From NCBI GenBank assembly GCA_017542485.1, contig JAFXXC010000019.1:1-64000 (forward strand): a stretch of DNA of 64,000 bases. Reading direction: 5' to 3'. Numbering within the stretch: position 1 is the stretch's first letter; each line of letters begins with the position of its first letter. Both the position numbers and the translations under genes were made by a program. Shown piece by piece: positions 28,679 through 38,110 of the stretch. Source of the DNA: Acholeplasmatales bacterium (lineage in GTDB: Bacteria > Bacillota_I > Bacilli_A > Acholeplasmatales > Anaeroplasmataceae). The notes beneath the pieces are model-generated. The model was not told where the DNA came from and made no database searches. It worked only from the letters and a program-made list of their open reading frames with translations.

Positions 28679-30079
28679 GTGATATCAATATTTGATAGAA
28701 GAATAAAAAAATTAAATAATAGTTGGATATTCGAATATGTCATTGTATTACTTTTTATTGTATTCGGTTTTATTGGTTGGAAATATTCATTTAGTTATTC
28801 TGGTATGGGAATAATAGTTTTGACAATATTGTTGCTTTTTGTATTTAATGATTTTAAATATATTATTCCAGCTGGTATATCATTATTATTTTCATATAAT
28901 TCTGGTTATGAAGTCACAAGTTTTCCTGTTAAAATAGCTGTTTATGGTGGATTGCTAATATTTATTGTAGTATTATTTTCATTACTTAATTTTAAATTAG
29001 AAAATTTTAAAAAGCCAAAATCATATATTGGTATTGTTTTACTTTCAATATCATGTATGATTCCAATATTTTGGAATAGTGTTATTACAAAAGAATCAAG
29101 TTTAATGTATTTTATATATTTTACTTGGGTTTTATATGTAGTATTATATTTTGTATTTGGAGTAAATTTAGGAAAGAATTCTTTAAGGATTGCTATATTT
29201 ACTTTTAGTAGTCTTATTATATTATTAAGTTCTGAATGTTTACTTACAGTATTAAAAATGCATAATGAGAATCCAAATGAAAATATATTATCATTTACAT
29301 ATTCATTAGGATGGGGAATATGTAATGAAGCTGGTATTATGTTATGTTTTTGTTTACCATTTGTTTTTTATGAATTAATAAAAACTAAGAATTCTATTAT
29401 ATCAATTATTTGTGTTCTAAAGGTATTTGCATGTTTAGTTGGAATAGTACTAACTACATCACGTGCTGCATTACTTGTTGGTGGGTTTGAGGCATTAGTA
29501 TTCTTTATCTTAACAATGATTTTCTCTAAGAAGAAAATAACTAATTTAGTGTTCTTTATATTATTAGGATTGTTATCAATACTATTTATTCATTTATATT
29601 ATGGATTTGAAAGATTGTTTGAAGATATTAAGAATGTTGTTTTTGAATATGGCTTTGGTGGCGATGGTAGAGAAAGATTATATAAAGGTGCTTATGAATT
29701 ATGGAGTAAGAATTGGTTAAATAGAATATTAGGTAGTGGTATAGTAAGTGAACTTGAGCATAGAGTATCATATGGTAGAGAAGATGCGTTAGTATTTACT
29801 GTATATCATTCAACATTCTTTGAAACATTAGTAATGGGTGGTATATTTGGTATTTTATGTTTATTATTCCATTTTTATGAAAAATATAAACAGTTATGGA
29901 AAAAAGAATTGCCATTTGTATTAGTTATGTTAGTTGGATATTTAGCAGTAGATGCATATGGTATGTTAGATAATACATATGGTATGTATTATTATATGGT
30001 GCCACTTGTTATACTTATGGCTTCACTTGATAATGATAAGAATACTGATATATTTAATTATGAACTTATAGGAGCGTAA
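28679..30079 (+). CDS. O-antigen ligase/polymerase-like membrane protein
   Basis: 466 residues from a GTG start with a GCAGGTGATG site about eight bases upstream. Ten or more hydrophobic segments and a large loop holding GGDGRERLYKGAYELW and the HSTFFETLVMGGIFG helix match the Wzy/WaaL superfamily (R-x-W and H-x-x-F/Y patterns). Since a Wzy candidate is already encoded at 19.1 kb, this may be a ligase or a second polymerase. The sequence alone does not separate these. Confidence 0.8.
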   Translation: MISIFDRRIKKLNNSWIFEYVIVLLFIVFGFIGWKYSFSYSGMGIIVLTILLLFVFNDFKYIIPAGISLLFSYNSGYEVTSFPVKIAVYGGLLIFIVVLFSLLNFKLENFKKPKSYIGIVLLSISCMIPIFWNSVITKESSLMYFIYFTWVLYVVLYFVFGVNLGKNSLRIAIFTFSSLIILLSSECLLTVLKMHNENPNENILSFTYSLGWGICNEAGIMLCFCLPFVFYELIKTKNSIISIICVLKVFACLVGIVLTTSRAALLVGGFEALVFFILTMIFSKKKITNLVFFILLGLLSILFIHLYYGFERLFEDIKNVVFEYGFGGDGRERLYKGAYELWSKNWLNRILGSGIVSELEHRVSYGREDALVFTVYHSTFFETLVMGGIFGILCLLFHFYEKYKQLWKKELPFVLVMLVGYLAVDAYGMLDNTYGMYYYMVPLVILMASLDNDKNTDIFNYELIGA

Positions 30080-30084
30080 ATACT

Positions 30085-31587
30085 ATGAATGTATCAATAT
30101 TAAATAAAATAAAACAATTTAATATTAATCATCATAATATGTCATTAATATTCATTGCAATATTAATGGCTTTTTTTACTGGCATATTATCTGATCAGGT
30201 AACATCATTTATATATCCAATGGCTACTGGTAATTCATATACTAATGACCCTAATATGTTTTATTATATGGGTAAATTGTTTATAAATGGTTATAAGCCT
30301 TATTATGGTTTTTTTGACCATAAGGGGCCATATATATTTTATTTTACTGGACTTGCACATATACTAGGTGGCAGGTTCGGTATGATATTATTACATACTA
30401 TTATATTTGGTATATTTTATTATTTCCTATTTAAAATATATGAAGAATACAAATATAATAAAACAATATCAATATGTATGACATTACTATTAATGTCAAT
30501 AATCATTATATGTGGACAGAATCCATCAGATTCTGAAATAGAATATCCTTTAATTAGTTCAGGATTATATTTTTATATTAAAGCTATTAATAATAAAGAA
30601 GATAAGTATTTTTTATATGGGAATATAATAGCTGGATTATGTGCAGGTATTGCTATACATTTAAGATTAACTGAGGCAATAGTGCCATTTGGTATGGTAG
30701 TATATTTTGGTATAAGAGAATTAATTAATAAAAAATACCAAAACATAATAATTAATGCATTAGTATGTTTTGGTGGTTTATTAATAACAAGTCTACCACC
30801 ACTTATACATTCATTATGTGGTGGATTTACTGGTATTATGTATGAATCAATAATTTTTAATAATATGTCTTATGCAGGTGGATTATTTAGTAGTTATAGT
30901 ATAGAAAGTATTACATCTAGGTTAGTTATTATTGGTTTATTAATATTAGTTAGTATATGCATAGTAGTACTAAAGAAGAAAAATAAAATCTCATTAGATG
31001 AGACTTTATTTTATGGAATAGTATTTGGAATAACATTAGTACTTGAATTTATAACTGCATATTATTTACATTATTTATTAATCGTATTTCCTTTAGTATT
31101 TATATTTATAGGAAGAGTATTATCATTTATAGATTTTAATAAGGTAATTAAAAATATATGTTTATTAACTACTTTTATTATTTTTATAATATCTTCATTA
31201 ATTTTCCCAATATTAAATTACTCAACACAAATTAAAAAAGATAAGGCTATTAATGAATATATTAATTTAGTAATACCAGAAGAATCTAAAAATAAGCAAG
31301 TATTATGTTATGTCACTTCAGCATCTATTTATACAAATAATGATATATTAGTTGGTTATCCTGATTTTGCATCTCAGGATAATCATATTAGATTTTCTAA
31401 AGAATATACATTAGATAGATTAATTGATTATGCAATAAATAGTGAATGTAAATATATAATAATTGATAATGAAATTAGCAGTGGTAGTTTTGTTGATTGG
31501 TTAAATAATAATGATTATTATAAGAAAGATAATAGTGATATAGAAGGAAAGAAGTATATTAGTATTTATTTAAAAACTAATTTATAA
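30085..31587 (+). CDS. GT39-like membrane glycosyltransferase (polyprenol-phosphate-sugar user)
   Basis: 500 residues with about ten hydrophobic segments. The first outside loop has DPNMFYYMGKLFINGYKPY then FDHKGPYIFYF, the D and H/D pair expected for GT39/GT83-type (ArnT, PMT-like) transferases. The C-terminal 100 residues form a soluble domain. Such enzymes add side sugars outside the cell from a lipid-phosphate donor. No dolichol-phosphate-sugar synthase type gene was recognised in the window to supply it. It is the last gene of locus 1. Confidence 0.75.
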   Translation: MNVSILNKIKQFNINHHNMSLIFIAILMAFFTGILSDQVTSFIYPMATGNSYTNDPNMFYYMGKLFINGYKPYYGFFDHKGPYIFYFTGLAHILGGRFGMILLHTIIFGIFYYFLFKIYEEYKYNKTISICMTLLLMSIIIICGQNPSDSEIEYPLISSGLYFYIKAINNKEDKYFLYGNIIAGLCAGIAIHLRLTEAIVPFGMVVYFGIRELINKKYQNIIINALVCFGGLLITSLPPLIHSLCGGFTGIMYESIIFNNMSYAGGLFSSYSIESITSRLVIIGLLILVSICIVVLKKKNKISLDETLFYGIVFGITLVLEFITAYYLHYLLIVFPLVFIFIGRVLSFIDFNKVIKNICLLTTFIIFIISSLIFPILNYSTQIKKDKAINEYINLVIPEESKNKQVLCYVTSASIYTNNDILVGYPDFASQDNHIRFSKEYTLDRLIDYAINSECKYIIIDNEISSGSFVDWLNNNDYYKKDNSDIEGKKYISIYLKTNL

Positions 31588-31657
31588 TTCATATAAATAC
31601 TATAAATTTTCCTAAGATATTCAAAAATATTTTCGAAAATTTGAGAAAAATTAGATA

Positions 31658-31695
31658 TTGTTTGTGATTTTAGATATATTATGCTAAAATATAAT
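31658..31695 (+). promoter_or_regulatory. Probable promoter of polysaccharide locus 2
   Basis: TTGTTT (31658-31663), a 16-base spacer and TATGCT (31680-31685); a perfect TATAAT follows at 31690-31695 without a clear -35 at normal distance. Either would start a transcript near 31692-31702, giving a leader of about 160 bases before the first gene. Confidence 0.5.
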
Positions 31696-31755
31696 GAGTC
31701 TTTTTATAATTGTATTATAAAAGAGACGACTAGATAAAAACCCAGTCTTCCTTGT

Positions 31756-31766
31756 GGGGGGGGGGG
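31756..31766. repeat. Homopolymer of 11 G
   Basis: A G11 run in very AT-rich DNA. It lies in the leader upstream of the terminator of locus 2. Such runs are prone to slippage; it could also be an assembly or sequencing error hotspot. Confidence 0.85.
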
Positions 31767-31793
31767 TAATTTTAGCAAAAAAAATTACTCAGG

Positions 31794-31828
31794 TGGCCTA
31801 GGGTTTATATAATTCTAGGCCATTTTTA
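31794..31828 (+). terminator. Intrinsic terminator between promoter and first gene of locus 2
   Basis: TGGCCTAG (31794-31801) and CTAGGCCA (31815-31822) form a perfect 8-bp GC-rich stem with an AT-rich loop, followed by TTTTTATA. It sits downstream of the candidate promoter and 30 bases before the sugar transferase start. Confidence 0.85.
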
Positions 31829-31857
31829 TATAATAGTTTACATTTGGGGTAATAAAT

Positions 31858-32571
31858 ATGGAGAATAATTCGAACGTCAGTAACAATGAAGTTACTGCTA
31901 AAAATTTGAATAGAGAAGAAATAAAGTTAGATAAAATCAAAGGTAACAATTGGTGGTATAGATTCACTAAAAGATGTTTTGATTTTATATCATCATTAAT
32001 CGTCATATTATTAATTTCTTGGTTTTTACTAATATTATGGTTCATTAACCTAATAGCAACTAAAGGACATCCAATCTACAAAGATAAAAGAGTTGGATAT
32101 AAAGGTAAAGAGATTAGCGTTTATAAATTTAGATCAATGTATTTTGATGCCAATGATAAACCAGAAAAATATTTTACTAAAGAGCAAATGGAAGTTTGGT
32201 TAAGAGAAAGAAAAGTAGATGATGATCCTAGAATAACTAAATTTGGTAAATTCTTAAGAAAAACTTCTTTAGATGAATTACCACAATTATTTAATATTTT
32301 ATTTGGAACACTTTCGGTAATCGGCTGGAGGCCTATTCCTGCTCATGAATTGGATGGGAATTATTTTGATTATGAAAAAAATATTTTGTTATCAGGTAAA
32401 CCAGGTTTAACAGGATATTGGCAAGTGAAAGCACGAAGTAATGCAGATTATGAATCTGGAGAAAGACAAAAATTGGAATTAGAGTATTTCACTAAAAGAG
32501 GATTCTGGTATGATCTAGGTTTAATTTTTAGAACTATTCCTGCAGTATTAAAGGGAAGAGGTGCGGAATAA
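31858..32571 (+). CDS. Initiating phosphoglycosyl transferase of locus 2
   Basis: 237 residues. A polar N-terminal tail of about 45 residues is followed by one hydrophobic segment (about 46-66), then KGHPIYKDKRVGYKG, YKFRSMYFDA, LRKTSLDELPQLFNILFGTLSVIGWRPIPAHE and GLTGYWQVKARS. This is the PF02397 core with the catalytic Asp-Glu in LDELPQ. It differs from the PglC-like enzyme of locus 1, having the WQV-type C terminus seen in enzymes using UDP-glucose or UDP-galactose. It starts the second repeat unit on undecaprenyl phosphate. Confidence 0.92.
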   Translation: MENNSNVSNNEVTAKNLNREEIKLDKIKGNNWWYRFTKRCFDFISSLIVILLISWFLLILWFINLIATKGHPIYKDKRVGYKGKEISVYKFRSMYFDANDKPEKYFTKEQMEVWLRERKVDDDPRITKFGKFLRKTSLDELPQLFNILFGTLSVIGWRPIPAHELDGNYFDYEKNILLSGKPGLTGYWQVKARSNADYESGERQKLELEYFTKRGFWYDLGLIFRTIPAVLKGRGAE

Positions 32572-32573
32572 TT

Positions 32574-33692
32574 ATGAGTGATGATAAAATAATTAGAGTA
32601 GCACAAATTATCGGAATGAGTGATGGCGGAGTAGCATCTATAATAATGTCATTATACCGTGCTATGGATAAATCAAAAGTTCAATTTGATTTCTTTGTTG
32701 AAAGTGAATCTAAAATTATAAATAAAAAAGAAATTGAATCAATGGGTGGTAAAGTAATATTTATTCCTTCCTATAGTCATGTTTTCAAATATATTAAAAC
32801 TTTAAAGAAACTATTTATAGAGGGTAAATATGACATAGTTCATTCTAATATGAGTACTTTATCAATTTTTTCACTAAAAGCTGCCAAAAAGGCAGGAATT
32901 AAAGTAAGAATATGTCATTCACATTCAACTTCAAATAAAAAAGAATGGAAAAAGAATATTATGAAAAATATGCTAAGACCATTCTCAAAAAAATATGCAA
33001 CACATTATTTTGCGTGTTCTGAATTGGCTGGAAGATATTTGTTTGGTAATATGACATTTGATAAAGGTTTAGTTAAAATTATTAATAACGCAATTGATTT
33101 GGATAAATTTAAATTTAATAATGAGATAAGAAATGAGATAAGAAATGAATTAGCAATTTCTAATGATACTTTTGTTGTTGGTCATATTGGTAGATTTATG
33201 CCGCAAAAAAATCATAAATTTTTAATTGAAATTTTTAATGAATTTCAAAAAAAGACACCAAACTCAAAATTATTGTTAATTGGTGATGGTGAATTATTAA
33301 ATGATTGTAAAAAACAAGTAAAAGATTTAAACATAGAAAATAAAGTGATTTTTTATGGTACTTCAAATGTTGCTTATAAATTTTATAATGCTATGGATTG
33401 TTTTGTGTTACCAAGTTTATATGAGGGATTGCCAATTGTAGGGGTTGAAGCGCAAACTAATGGTTTGCCAGTTTTCTTTTCAAATCGTGTTACGTTAGAA
33501 ACTAAAATAAATGAAAATGTTAAATTTATTTCTATAGAACAAGGTATTGAAATATGGAGAAAAGAACTCGATGGATGCAAATATAATGATCGTATAAAAG
33601 TTGTATCTTCTGAAATATTAGGTTCTAAATACAATGTTGCTTTAGAAGCAAAAAAATTATTTGAAAAATATACGGAACTGCTGGATAAATAA
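32574..33692 (+). CDS. GT4 glycosyltransferase (EpsF-like)
   Basis: 372 residues. N-terminal VAQIIGMSDGGVASIIM and HSNMSTLSIFSLKAAKKAG are typical of the EpsF/CapM group. The donor half has INNAIDLDKF, GHIGRFMPQKNHKFLIEI, LIGDGEL, FYGTSNVAYKFYNAMDCFVLPSL split across family positions, and EGLPIVGVEAQTNGLPV. It starts two bases after the phosphoglycosyl transferase gene, so it probably adds the second sugar of repeat unit 2. A small in-frame duplication (NEIRNEIRN) is visible near residue 187. Confidence 0.9.
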   Translation: MSDDKIIRVAQIIGMSDGGVASIIMSLYRAMDKSKVQFDFFVESESKIINKKEIESMGGKVIFIPSYSHVFKYIKTLKKLFIEGKYDIVHSNMSTLSIFSLKAAKKAGIKVRICHSHSTSNKKEWKKNIMKNMLRPFSKKYATHYFACSELAGRYLFGNMTFDKGLVKIINNAIDLDKFKFNNEIRNEIRNELAISNDTFVVGHIGRFMPQKNHKFLIEIFNEFQKKTPNSKLLLIGDGELLNDCKKQVKDLNIENKVIFYGTSNVAYKFYNAMDCFVLPSLYEGLPIVGVEAQTNGLPVFFSNRVTLETKINENVKFISIEQGIEIWRKELDGCKYNDRIKVVSSEILGSKYNVALEAKKLFEKYTELLDK

Positions 33693-33729
33693 TAACATTT
33701 TATAAAAGAGGGATATTGGAAAATTAATT

Positions 33730-34248
33730 ATGGTTGATAAATATAGTAAGAGTATAAAAAAATTTAAAGAGCTTGCTTTTTGTAACGGTGATTTCTTTTT
33801 AAGTTTTTTTTCTAAAAATCAAAAATACCTTAGGTATAGTTTATATAAAAATTATTGTCTTTGCTTTAAATATAAAAATAGTAATATGATTGGAAAAATT
33901 ATTTATTTATATAGAAAATTTAAATATTTAAGAATATCCTCTAAAATAAATGTTCAGCTTCCTTTCAATGAATTTGTAGATCATTTTTATTTTAATCATT
34001 ATAATATCGTTATTTCAAAAAAAGCAATTATAGGGAAAAATTGTAATTTTGTAGGTAACAATTGTGTTGGTGGTAATTCTAAAGGCGAACCTAAACTTGG
34101 TGAAGGTGTATATCTTGGATATGGTGCTATTGTTATCGGGAATGTAGAAATTGCTGAAAAAACTGTTATTGGGGCCGGTGCAATTATTACAAAAGATATT
34201 CTAAAACCAGGTTCATATGTCGTTGGATTAGACGAGGTTTTAAAATAA
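33730..34248 (+). CDS. Left-handed beta-helix acetyltransferase (serine-acetyltransferase-like)
   Basis: 172 residues. About 70 N-terminal basic and aromatic residues are followed by hexapeptide repeats from about residue 95 (AIIGKNCNFVGNNCVGG, PKLGEGVYLGYGAIVIGNV, TVIGAGAIITKDILKPGSYVVG). The pattern matches CysE/EpsH-like O-acetyltransferases found in capsule clusters. It probably acetylates a sugar of repeat unit 2. The ribosome site (AGAGGG) is some 18 bases from the ATG, a little far. Confidence 0.82.
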   Translation: MVDKYSKSIKKFKELAFCNGDFFLSFFSKNQKYLRYSLYKNYCLCFKYKNSNMIGKIIYLYRKFKYLRISSKINVQLPFNEFVDHFYFNHYNIVISKKAIIGKNCNFVGNNCVGGNSKGEPKLGEGVYLGYGAIVIGNVEIAEKTVIGAGAIITKDILKPGSYVVGLDEVLK

Positions 34249-34279
34249 AAAAACATAGTTATTGAGGTGTTTGTGAAAA

Positions 34280-34969
34280 ATGATATCTAAAAAAATACAT
34301 TATTGTTGGTTTGGTGAAAATAAAAAAAGTAAATCAATATTGAGAATGATTGAAACGTGGAAGAAAAAACTTCCTGATTATGAAATTATTGAATGGAATG
34401 AAAAAAATTTTGATATTGAAAATTCAAATGATTTTGTAAAAATGGCATATGCAAACAAAAAATGGGCTTTTGTTTCTGATTATGTAAGACTTTATGCTTT
34501 AAAAAAAGAAGGTGGTATTTATCTTGACACAGATGTTGAAGTAATAAAATCGTTCGATGATTTTTTAAAATATGACTTTTTTATTTCTCAAGAAGCAGAT
34601 ACTTCTTTTTGTACTGCTGTAATTGGCGCTAAATCAGACAATGAAATAATAACAAATTTTTTGAAAACATATGATAATAAAAAATTTTCATTAAATGGAC
34701 CCGATAAAATTCAACCAAATTCTATTGAAATAAAAAATTTTTTTGAAAAGTTTACAGGATTAAATGCTTCGTTTAATAATGAAATTCATTATAAAAATAA
34801 TATTGTTTTGCCAAGAACATATTTTTGTGCAAAAGATATTCATAATTATAAACTAGATGTGACTAAAGTTACTATTAGTATCCATCACCTAGATGCATCA
34901 TGGTATAGCCCATGGCATAAGTTTCTTCATAATTGCAAAAAAATATTGTTTAGTCTTTTGAAACGATAA
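34280..34969 (+). CDS. GT32-like glycosyltransferase with DxD motif
   Basis: 229 residues. The N terminus KKIHYCWFGENKKSK, then WAFVSDYVRLYALKKEGGIYLDTDVE, gives the Gly-Gly-x-Tyr-x-Asp-x-Asp signature of the GT32 (OCH1-like) family, with the DTD metal site. The HHLDASWYSPW element near the C terminus is also typical. It is a soluble GT-A enzyme that adds a hexose in repeat unit 2; the donor is unknown. Confidence 0.9.
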   Translation: MISKKIHYCWFGENKKSKSILRMIETWKKKLPDYEIIEWNEKNFDIENSNDFVKMAYANKKWAFVSDYVRLYALKKEGGIYLDTDVEVIKSFDDFLKYDFFISQEADTSFCTAVIGAKSDNEIITNFLKTYDNKKFSLNGPDKIQPNSIEIKNFFEKFTGLNASFNNEIHYKNNIVLPRTYFCAKDIHNYKLDVTKVTISIHHLDASWYSPWHKFLHNCKKILFSLLKR

Positions 34970-34996
34970 TTCCATTCAAGTAGGGGGAAATAAAAT

Positions 34997-36337
34997 ATGA
35001 TTTTTTATATTTTGGTTTTGGTTGATGTCATTTTTCTTTTAACACATACATTAGACAAATCAAGAAATTTTAATATTATTCTTTCAATTTGCACAGCGTT
35101 ATTTATGAATTCAGCAGATCCTTTTATAGGTTTGCCACTAGAATTTGTTTTTATGTTTCTTGCGTTGATTTTTGGACTTATATATAATTGTCGAAATGGC
35201 ATTTGTATTGAAAAGAAATACTATTTTCTTATTTTACTTTTGATAATTGTTCTTTTAGTACCGATTGCAGAAATTTCTCTTGGAATTAATCAACAAAAAA
35301 TGCTTATATTGAAAGAAAGCAGTTCGGATACGTTAGATTTAGAATCTGAAATGCTTTATGCATCCGTTGATTTTTATGTTATAAAACATTTTATTTTCTT
35401 GATTGCCTTTCTTATTTTTTTGATGATTAATAAAAATGTTTTTCATGATAAAAATTTCATTTGTATACTTATTAAATCAATAAAAGTAGTAGGTGTTATA
35501 TTTTTTATTGGTGTTTTTGTTGAATGGCTTTTTGTTAATATCACAGGAATATATGATAGAAATATAATGATATTTATATTCAATATAAAGTATAGCCGAC
35601 AACTTGTTCTTTGGCAGACTTGGGGAAGTTATGCAGTTCCTTTTAGTTTAAGCGAAAGATCTAAAATTGCAACAGGTGTTCTTGCATTTTTAATAATTTT
35701 ATTTAGAGAAAAAATAAACAAGAAAACTATTTTAGAATTGTTGCTTGTTTTATTAGCTGTTTATTGTTCTGGATCTTCGTCTGCATTATTTATCTCTGTT
35801 ATTTTCTCGTCATTAATTTTGATGAAAGTTGTTTATTTTTCAAATAATTCAATATTGAAAATTTCAGCAATACTAGTATTATGTATTGGTGCTATTCTAC
35901 TTATTATATATAATGAAACTTTTTTTGAAAAGATAGTGAATTATGTTGATGAAAATGAAACATCAGGGTCTGCTTTTTATCGAGCTCAAGCAAATGATGC
36001 AGCAACTAAAGTCTTACAATATCATTTTTTGTTTGGAACTGGTATCGGGACTCTATATTGTCATAGTCTTATTCTTCAGACCGTTGGTAATATTGGAATA
36101 CTTGGGTTTGGTTTGGTACTATATTTCACATTTTCTATTGTTGGCTATAAACCATCAAAAATAGATTTGTTATATTGGATTATTCTTGCGGTATTTTTTT
36201 ACAATTATTCCACAGTACAAGATTTTACATCTGTAAAATTATTGAATGTTGTTTTATTAATGAGTCCAAGTTCATATATGCAAACCACTCAATTAAAAAT
36301 GGTGATTTTCAAAAAAAATATGGTCAGAAAGATGTAG
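34997..36337 (+). CDS. Polysaccharide polymerase (Wzy-like), locus 2
   Basis: 446 residues with around ten hydrophobic segments. Family-type elements are LAVYCSGSSSALFISVIFS and the HFLFGTGIGTLYCHSLILQ region after a YRAQANDAA helix, similar to the O-antigen polymerase/ligase superfamily. A TAGGGGG site precedes the ATG. As locus 2 has its own Wzx and initiating enzyme, this is the expected polymerase of that pathway. Confidence 0.75.
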   Translation: MIFYILVLVDVIFLLTHTLDKSRNFNIILSICTALFMNSADPFIGLPLEFVFMFLALIFGLIYNCRNGICIEKKYYFLILLLIIVLLVPIAEISLGINQQKMLILKESSSDTLDLESEMLYASVDFYVIKHFIFLIAFLIFLMINKNVFHDKNFICILIKSIKVVGVIFFIGVFVEWLFVNITGIYDRNIMIFIFNIKYSRQLVLWQTWGSYAVPFSLSERSKIATGVLAFLIILFREKINKKTILELLLVLLAVYCSGSSSALFISVIFSSLILMKVVYFSNNSILKISAILVLCIGAILLIIYNETFFEKIVNYVDENETSGSAFYRAQANDAATKVLQYHFLFGTGIGTLYCHSLILQTVGNIGILGFGLVLYFTFSIVGYKPSKIDLLYWIILAVFFYNYSTVQDFTSVKLLNVVLLMSPSSYMQTTQLKMVIFKKNMVRKM

Positions 36338-36356
36338 TTTTTAAGGGAAATATTTT

Positions 36357-37193
36357 ATGAATAAAGTAGAAGTAAAAAAAAGATTGAATATTATTTTAAC
36401 AAAGTTACATTTGTTAGTTATATTTAAAAAAATTTATAATTTCAAGTATGTATTTCGACATAGAAAACATTTTAAAGAAGAAAAAAAACGTAGAAATGGT
36501 AAAAATTACAATAAATTTATAAAACTGAAATCTCTTGAAAATGTATATTTAGGGAAAAGATGTTTTATTGTTGCAACAGGTCCTAGTCTTACTGTAAACG
36601 ATGTTGAACTTTTATCTAATGAATATACATTTGGAGTTAATTCTATAATAAAGATATTTTCGAAAACATCTTGGAGACCGACATTTTATGCAATTCAAGA
36701 TTCCAAAGTATATAATAGTTTTAAAAACGATCCTGATTTCATTAGTATTAATAATAAATTTATTTCTGATTATGTTACTGAAGAATTAAAAATCAAAGAA
36801 GAACACATTAAATTTCCATTAGAATTATTTGATCATATGTCTTATGGTAAAAAGGGAAAATACGATACTAAATTTTCGGATAATGCTTATGCAAATGTTT
36901 ATGATGGTTCCAGTATAACATATTCTGTTATGCAAATTGCTTATTATATGGGATTTAGAGAAATATATCTTTTAGGTTGTGATTGTAATTTTTCTGGTGA
37001 TAAGGTTCATTTTGCTGATTGTGGATATAGTTATTTTTCGGATAATCCTGAATATAGAATGATTTTTTCATATAATGTTGCTTTAAATTTTACAAAGGAT
37101 CATGATTTAAAAATATATAACGTAACTAGAGGAGGAAAACTTGAGGTTTTTGAAAGGAAAAGATTAGAGGATGTTTTGGGAGGGGAAAAATAG
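36357..37193 (+). CDS. DUF115 (MptE-like / MAF-type) protein
   Basis: 278 residues. A very basic N-terminal 60 residues precede the DUF115 core: LGKRCFIVATGPSL (phosphate-binding-type loop), FGVNSI, WRPTFYAIQDS, and GFREIYLLGCDCNF. DUF115 occurs in 6-hydroxymethylpterin kinases and in MAF proteins tied to flagellin and surface glycosylation. In a polysaccharide cluster a glycosyltransferase-like role is more likely than pterin synthesis, but this is an inference. It is followed two bases later by a GT2 gene. Confidence 0.78.
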   Translation: MNKVEVKKRLNIILTKLHLLVIFKKIYNFKYVFRHRKHFKEEKKRRNGKNYNKFIKLKSLENVYLGKRCFIVATGPSLTVNDVELLSNEYTFGVNSIIKIFSKTSWRPTFYAIQDSKVYNSFKNDPDFISINNKFISDYVTEELKIKEEHIKFPLELFDHMSYGKKGKYDTKFSDNAYANVYDGSSITYSVMQIAYYMGFREIYLLGCDCNFSGDKVHFADCGYSYFSDNPEYRMIFSYNVALNFTKDHDLKIYNVTRGGKLEVFERKRLEDVLGGEK

Positions 37194-37195
37194 TA

Positions 37196-38065
37196 ATGAG
37201 CACTTTAGGTATTGTTATTTTAAACTATGGAACACCCAAATTAACTTTAGAACTTCTAAGGATTTCATTGGATATTTCATTATTTAATAAAATTGTAATT
37301 GTAGATAATAATTCAGTAGATGATTCTAAGAAAATAATAGGAGATTATATATTGAATCTTGGAGATGATAGAGTTGAATTTTTGGAAACAGGAGAAAATT
37401 TGGGATATGCAAGAGGCAATAATGTTGGATTAAGATATTTAGTTGACAGAGGTATTGACTTTTGTTATGTGGCAAATCCAGATACCTTTTTTGAATATAG
37501 TACAATTTACGAAATTGCAGCTTTGTTAGAAACTGATGAGTATGGTCTAGTTACGTGTTCGAGAAAATATAAAACCGGAAATCAAATCAGACAATTTTGG
37601 GATTTTCCTTCATTCACTGATATTTTGATGGAAAATTCGTTCATTGGTTCAAAAATTAAAGCAAAAAAGTATATATATAATGTTAATGGGACAAAACCTT
37701 TTGAGATAGAGGTTTCTCCAGGAGCGTTTTTTGCTATTAAAAGCAAAGTTTTAACTCTTATTGATTATTTAGATTCAAATACTTTCTTATGGTATGAAGA
37801 AAACTGTTTGGCTGCAAAATTAAGAATGTATGGCATAAAGATAGGATTCATTCCTTCTGTTGAATATATTATTATAAATGATGTTGAGAACTCAACAAAA
37901 AAATTTAGAAAAAATAAAAAAAGCAACTCACTAAAAATAAGTTGTCAATCAAAAATGTATTTTGCAAAGAAGTATTTAAAAATTGGTTTTATAAAAAAAA
38001 CGATTTTAAAATTTAGTAATTTTATTTTTGTGGTTGAGAGAAAAATCATTAATTTATTTAAATAA
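37196..38065 (+). CDS. GT2 glycosyltransferase
   Basis: 289 residues. It begins LGIVILNYGTPKLTLELL, followed by IVDNNSVDDS, NLGYARGNNVGLRYL and VANPDTFF (DxD-equivalent position), with PGAFFAIKS and FLWYEENCLAAKLRMYG in the acceptor part. This is the same rhamnosyltransferase-like subgroup as the protein at 18152-19105. The C-terminal 50 residues are rich in lysine with two hydrophobic patches. It fits the rfb genes immediately downstream. Confidence 0.9.
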   Translation: MSTLGIVILNYGTPKLTLELLRISLDISLFNKIVIVDNNSVDDSKKIIGDYILNLGDDRVEFLETGENLGYARGNNVGLRYLVDRGIDFCYVANPDTFFEYSTIYEIAALLETDEYGLVTCSRKYKTGNQIRQFWDFPSFTDILMENSFIGSKIKAKKYIYNVNGTKPFEIEVSPGAFFAIKSKVLTLIDYLDSNTFLWYEENCLAAKLRMYGIKIGFIPSVEYIIINDVENSTKKFRKNKKSNSLKISCQSKMYFAKKYLKIGFIKKTILKFSNFIFVVERKIINLFK

Positions 38066-38110
38066 TCAAATATAACTTACTATGTTTCAAAGTTTGGAGG
38101 TTTTTTTCAC

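Larger units (their letters stand above)
31698..31857 (+). promoter_or_regulatory. Structured leader of locus 2 with G11 tract and attenuator-like terminator
   Basis: Three elements lie in order. First, a long AT stem: CTTTTTATAAT and ATTATAAAAG around TGT (about 31700-31722). Second, a run of 11 G (31756-31766) touching a perfect 8-bp stem, GTAATTTT (31766-31773) with AAAATTAC (31781-31788). Third, the terminator at 31794-31828. The layout (promoter, hairpins, terminator, then an initiating sugar transferase and a 14-kb polysaccharide series) resembles leaders controlled by processive antitermination (LoaP/NusG paralogues). No such regulator gene is in the window. Confidence 0.5.
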
